DNA of 64,000 nt. Source: Fretibacter rubidus. Its GTDB lineage: Bacteria > Pseudomonadota > Alphaproteobacteria > Caulobacterales > Maricaulaceae. The stretch covers positions 2,542,001 through 2,606,000 of the forward strand of contig NZ_CP163423.1 of assembly GCF_041429785.1 (NCBI RefSeq), read 5' to 3'. Position 1 is the stretch's first letter, and each line of letters begins with the position of its first letter. Positions 63,491 through 64,000 of this stretch are shown here, one piece after another. Position numbers and translations under genes: made by a program. The notes beneath the pieces are model-generated. The model ran no database searches, was not told where the DNA came from, and saw nothing but the letters and a program-made list of their open reading frames with translations.

Positions 63491-63925
63491 CTACCATGCG
63501 CCCAAATCGGTTAACTTCCGACGTAATTCTGCCGGCAATTCGACACCACCTGTGGCTTCGGTCAGGTCTTGGGGAGCGTCTTCTGCTTTGAGGTACCGCC
63601 AGCCTTGGAACGGACGGCGCGGCGCAGGGATAACAGCAACAGGGCCAGGTTCCATAAGAATTGAGCAGCGACGGATACCATCATTGCCGCGTTTTTCCTC
63701 TAGCCCAATAATTTTATTGCGGCACTGAATTTGCCCTTTAATGACCCAATAAATAGAGCCACCGTCGAGCAACGCCTCGACCTGTTTCGGGAACATACGG
63801 GTTACATGTTCATGCACAGGGGATAGGCCGCGAGCTTTGCGCCTGCGCACAACAAGACGCTGCCATTCGGCCAATGTGTCGATGCCCTCAGACCCGACAG
63901 ACAATTTTTGCAAATGCACAGTCAC
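63491..63925 (-). CDS. DUF1489 family protein
   Basis: The 144-residue soluble protein (MTVHLQKLSVGSEGIDTLAEWQ ... HVTRMFPKQVEALLDGGSIYWVIKGQIQCRNKIIGLE ... PAPRRPFQGWRYL) matches DUF1489, an alphaproteobacterial family of unknown function. Its reading frame is complete, and 75 bases of sequence remain to the right edge, in which I see no gene. It is convergent with the receptor terminator region. Confidence 0.88.
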   Translation of the reverse strand: MTVHLQKLSVGSEGIDTLAEWQRLVVRRRKARGLSPVHEHVTRMFPKQVEALLDGGSIYWVIKGQIQCRNKIIGLEEKRGNDGIRRCSILMEPGPVAVIPAPRRPFQGWRYLKAEDAPQDLTEATGGVELPAELRRKLTDLGAW

Positions 63926-64000
63926 GTTTTAGTTTACGCAGAAAACGCAAGCTTGGACGAGGGGGCAAAGCAAATAAGATGTGGTTTAAAAAGGTTAACG

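Noticed and set aside
1-64000. tRNA, rRNA, CRISPR arrays, insertion sequences or prophage genes
   Set aside because: I looked through the intergenic gaps on both strands and saw no cloverleaf, regularly spaced repeats, transposase, integrase or phage structural gene.
63926-64000. Partial gene at the right edge
   Set aside because: Only 75 bases remain and no frame on either strand shows recognisable coding sequence.

Overview
The window looks like a chromosomal segment of a marine alphaproteobacterium of the Caulobacterales/Maricaulales type (Hyphomonadaceae-like). The signs are a DivK-PleD operon, a DivL-type pseudo-histidine kinase, a ChvI/ChvG-EIIA-HPr locus, UPF0262/DUF2948/DUF1489/DUF4170 families that are essentially alphaproteobacterial, and an alphaproteobacterial SOS box (GTTC-N7-GTTC) in front of dinB. 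Coding density is high and base composition is even. I see no prophage, insertion sequence, integrase, CRISPR array, tRNA or rRNA. Taxonomy is inferred from gene content only.

Layout. 0-3.4 kb (minus): maf (cut by the edge), infA, a low-molecular-weight phosphatase, UPF0262, DUF2948, murA and a tiny conserved-looking gene. 3.5-4.8 kb: queC-queE (7-deazaguanine). 4.9-9.3 kb: a secreted protein, recQ and an ABC exporter. 9.3-13.0 kb: gatC-gatA-gatB followed by two very small membrane proteins. 13.2-25.0 kb (mostly plus): acyltransferase, ruvX, pyrB, a degenerate dihydroorotase, an inserted secreted protein and nucleotidyltransferase, plsY, dprA, a hydrolase and topA. 25.0-30.8 kb (minus): a lipid-A type exporter, a CysQ-like phosphatase fused to DUF4170, pmbA, a MAPEG protein, a FrnE-like oxidoreductase and a MarR regulator. 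31-41 kb is envelope and accessory material: zinc metalloprotease lipoprotein, two tandem MipA/OmpV proteins, a 620-bp non-coding stretch with a candidate small RNA, msrB, ubiA, rsmE, a second MAPEG protein, a trypsin-like protease and a thioredoxin-like lipoprotein. 40.7-50 kb: dinB with tandem SOS boxes, divK-pleD, rpmG, a Nudix hydrolase, rnr and divL. 50-53 kb: glmM and a mannose-1-phosphate guanylyltransferase. 53-56.5 kb: a TonB-domain lipoprotein, HPr, EIIA, chvG and chvI. 56.6-64 kb: M56 peptidase/BlaI pair with two operators, panC, DUF1272, GNAT, a TonB-dependent receptor and DUF1489.

How the genes fit together. Cell-envelope building (murA, glmM, plsY, MsbA-like exporter, GDP-mannose synthesis) sits beside envelope sensing (ChvG/ChvI, M56-BlaI) and envelope quality control (MsrB and metalloprotease lipoproteins). 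DivK, PleD and DivL are core parts of the asymmetric cell-division phosphorelay.

The points I consider most worth checking are: an HPr gene whose only sensible start is ATC at a TAATC stop/start junction; three phased GTTC half-sites forming two overlapping SOS operators between dinB and divK; the CysQ-DUF4170 fusion; a structured, terminator-ended candidate small RNA at 35.35-35.48 kb; paired BlaI-type operators with no beta-lactamase nearby; and a chvIG-EIIA-HPr cluster that lacks hprK. I did not find a wholly new multigene system that I could defend.
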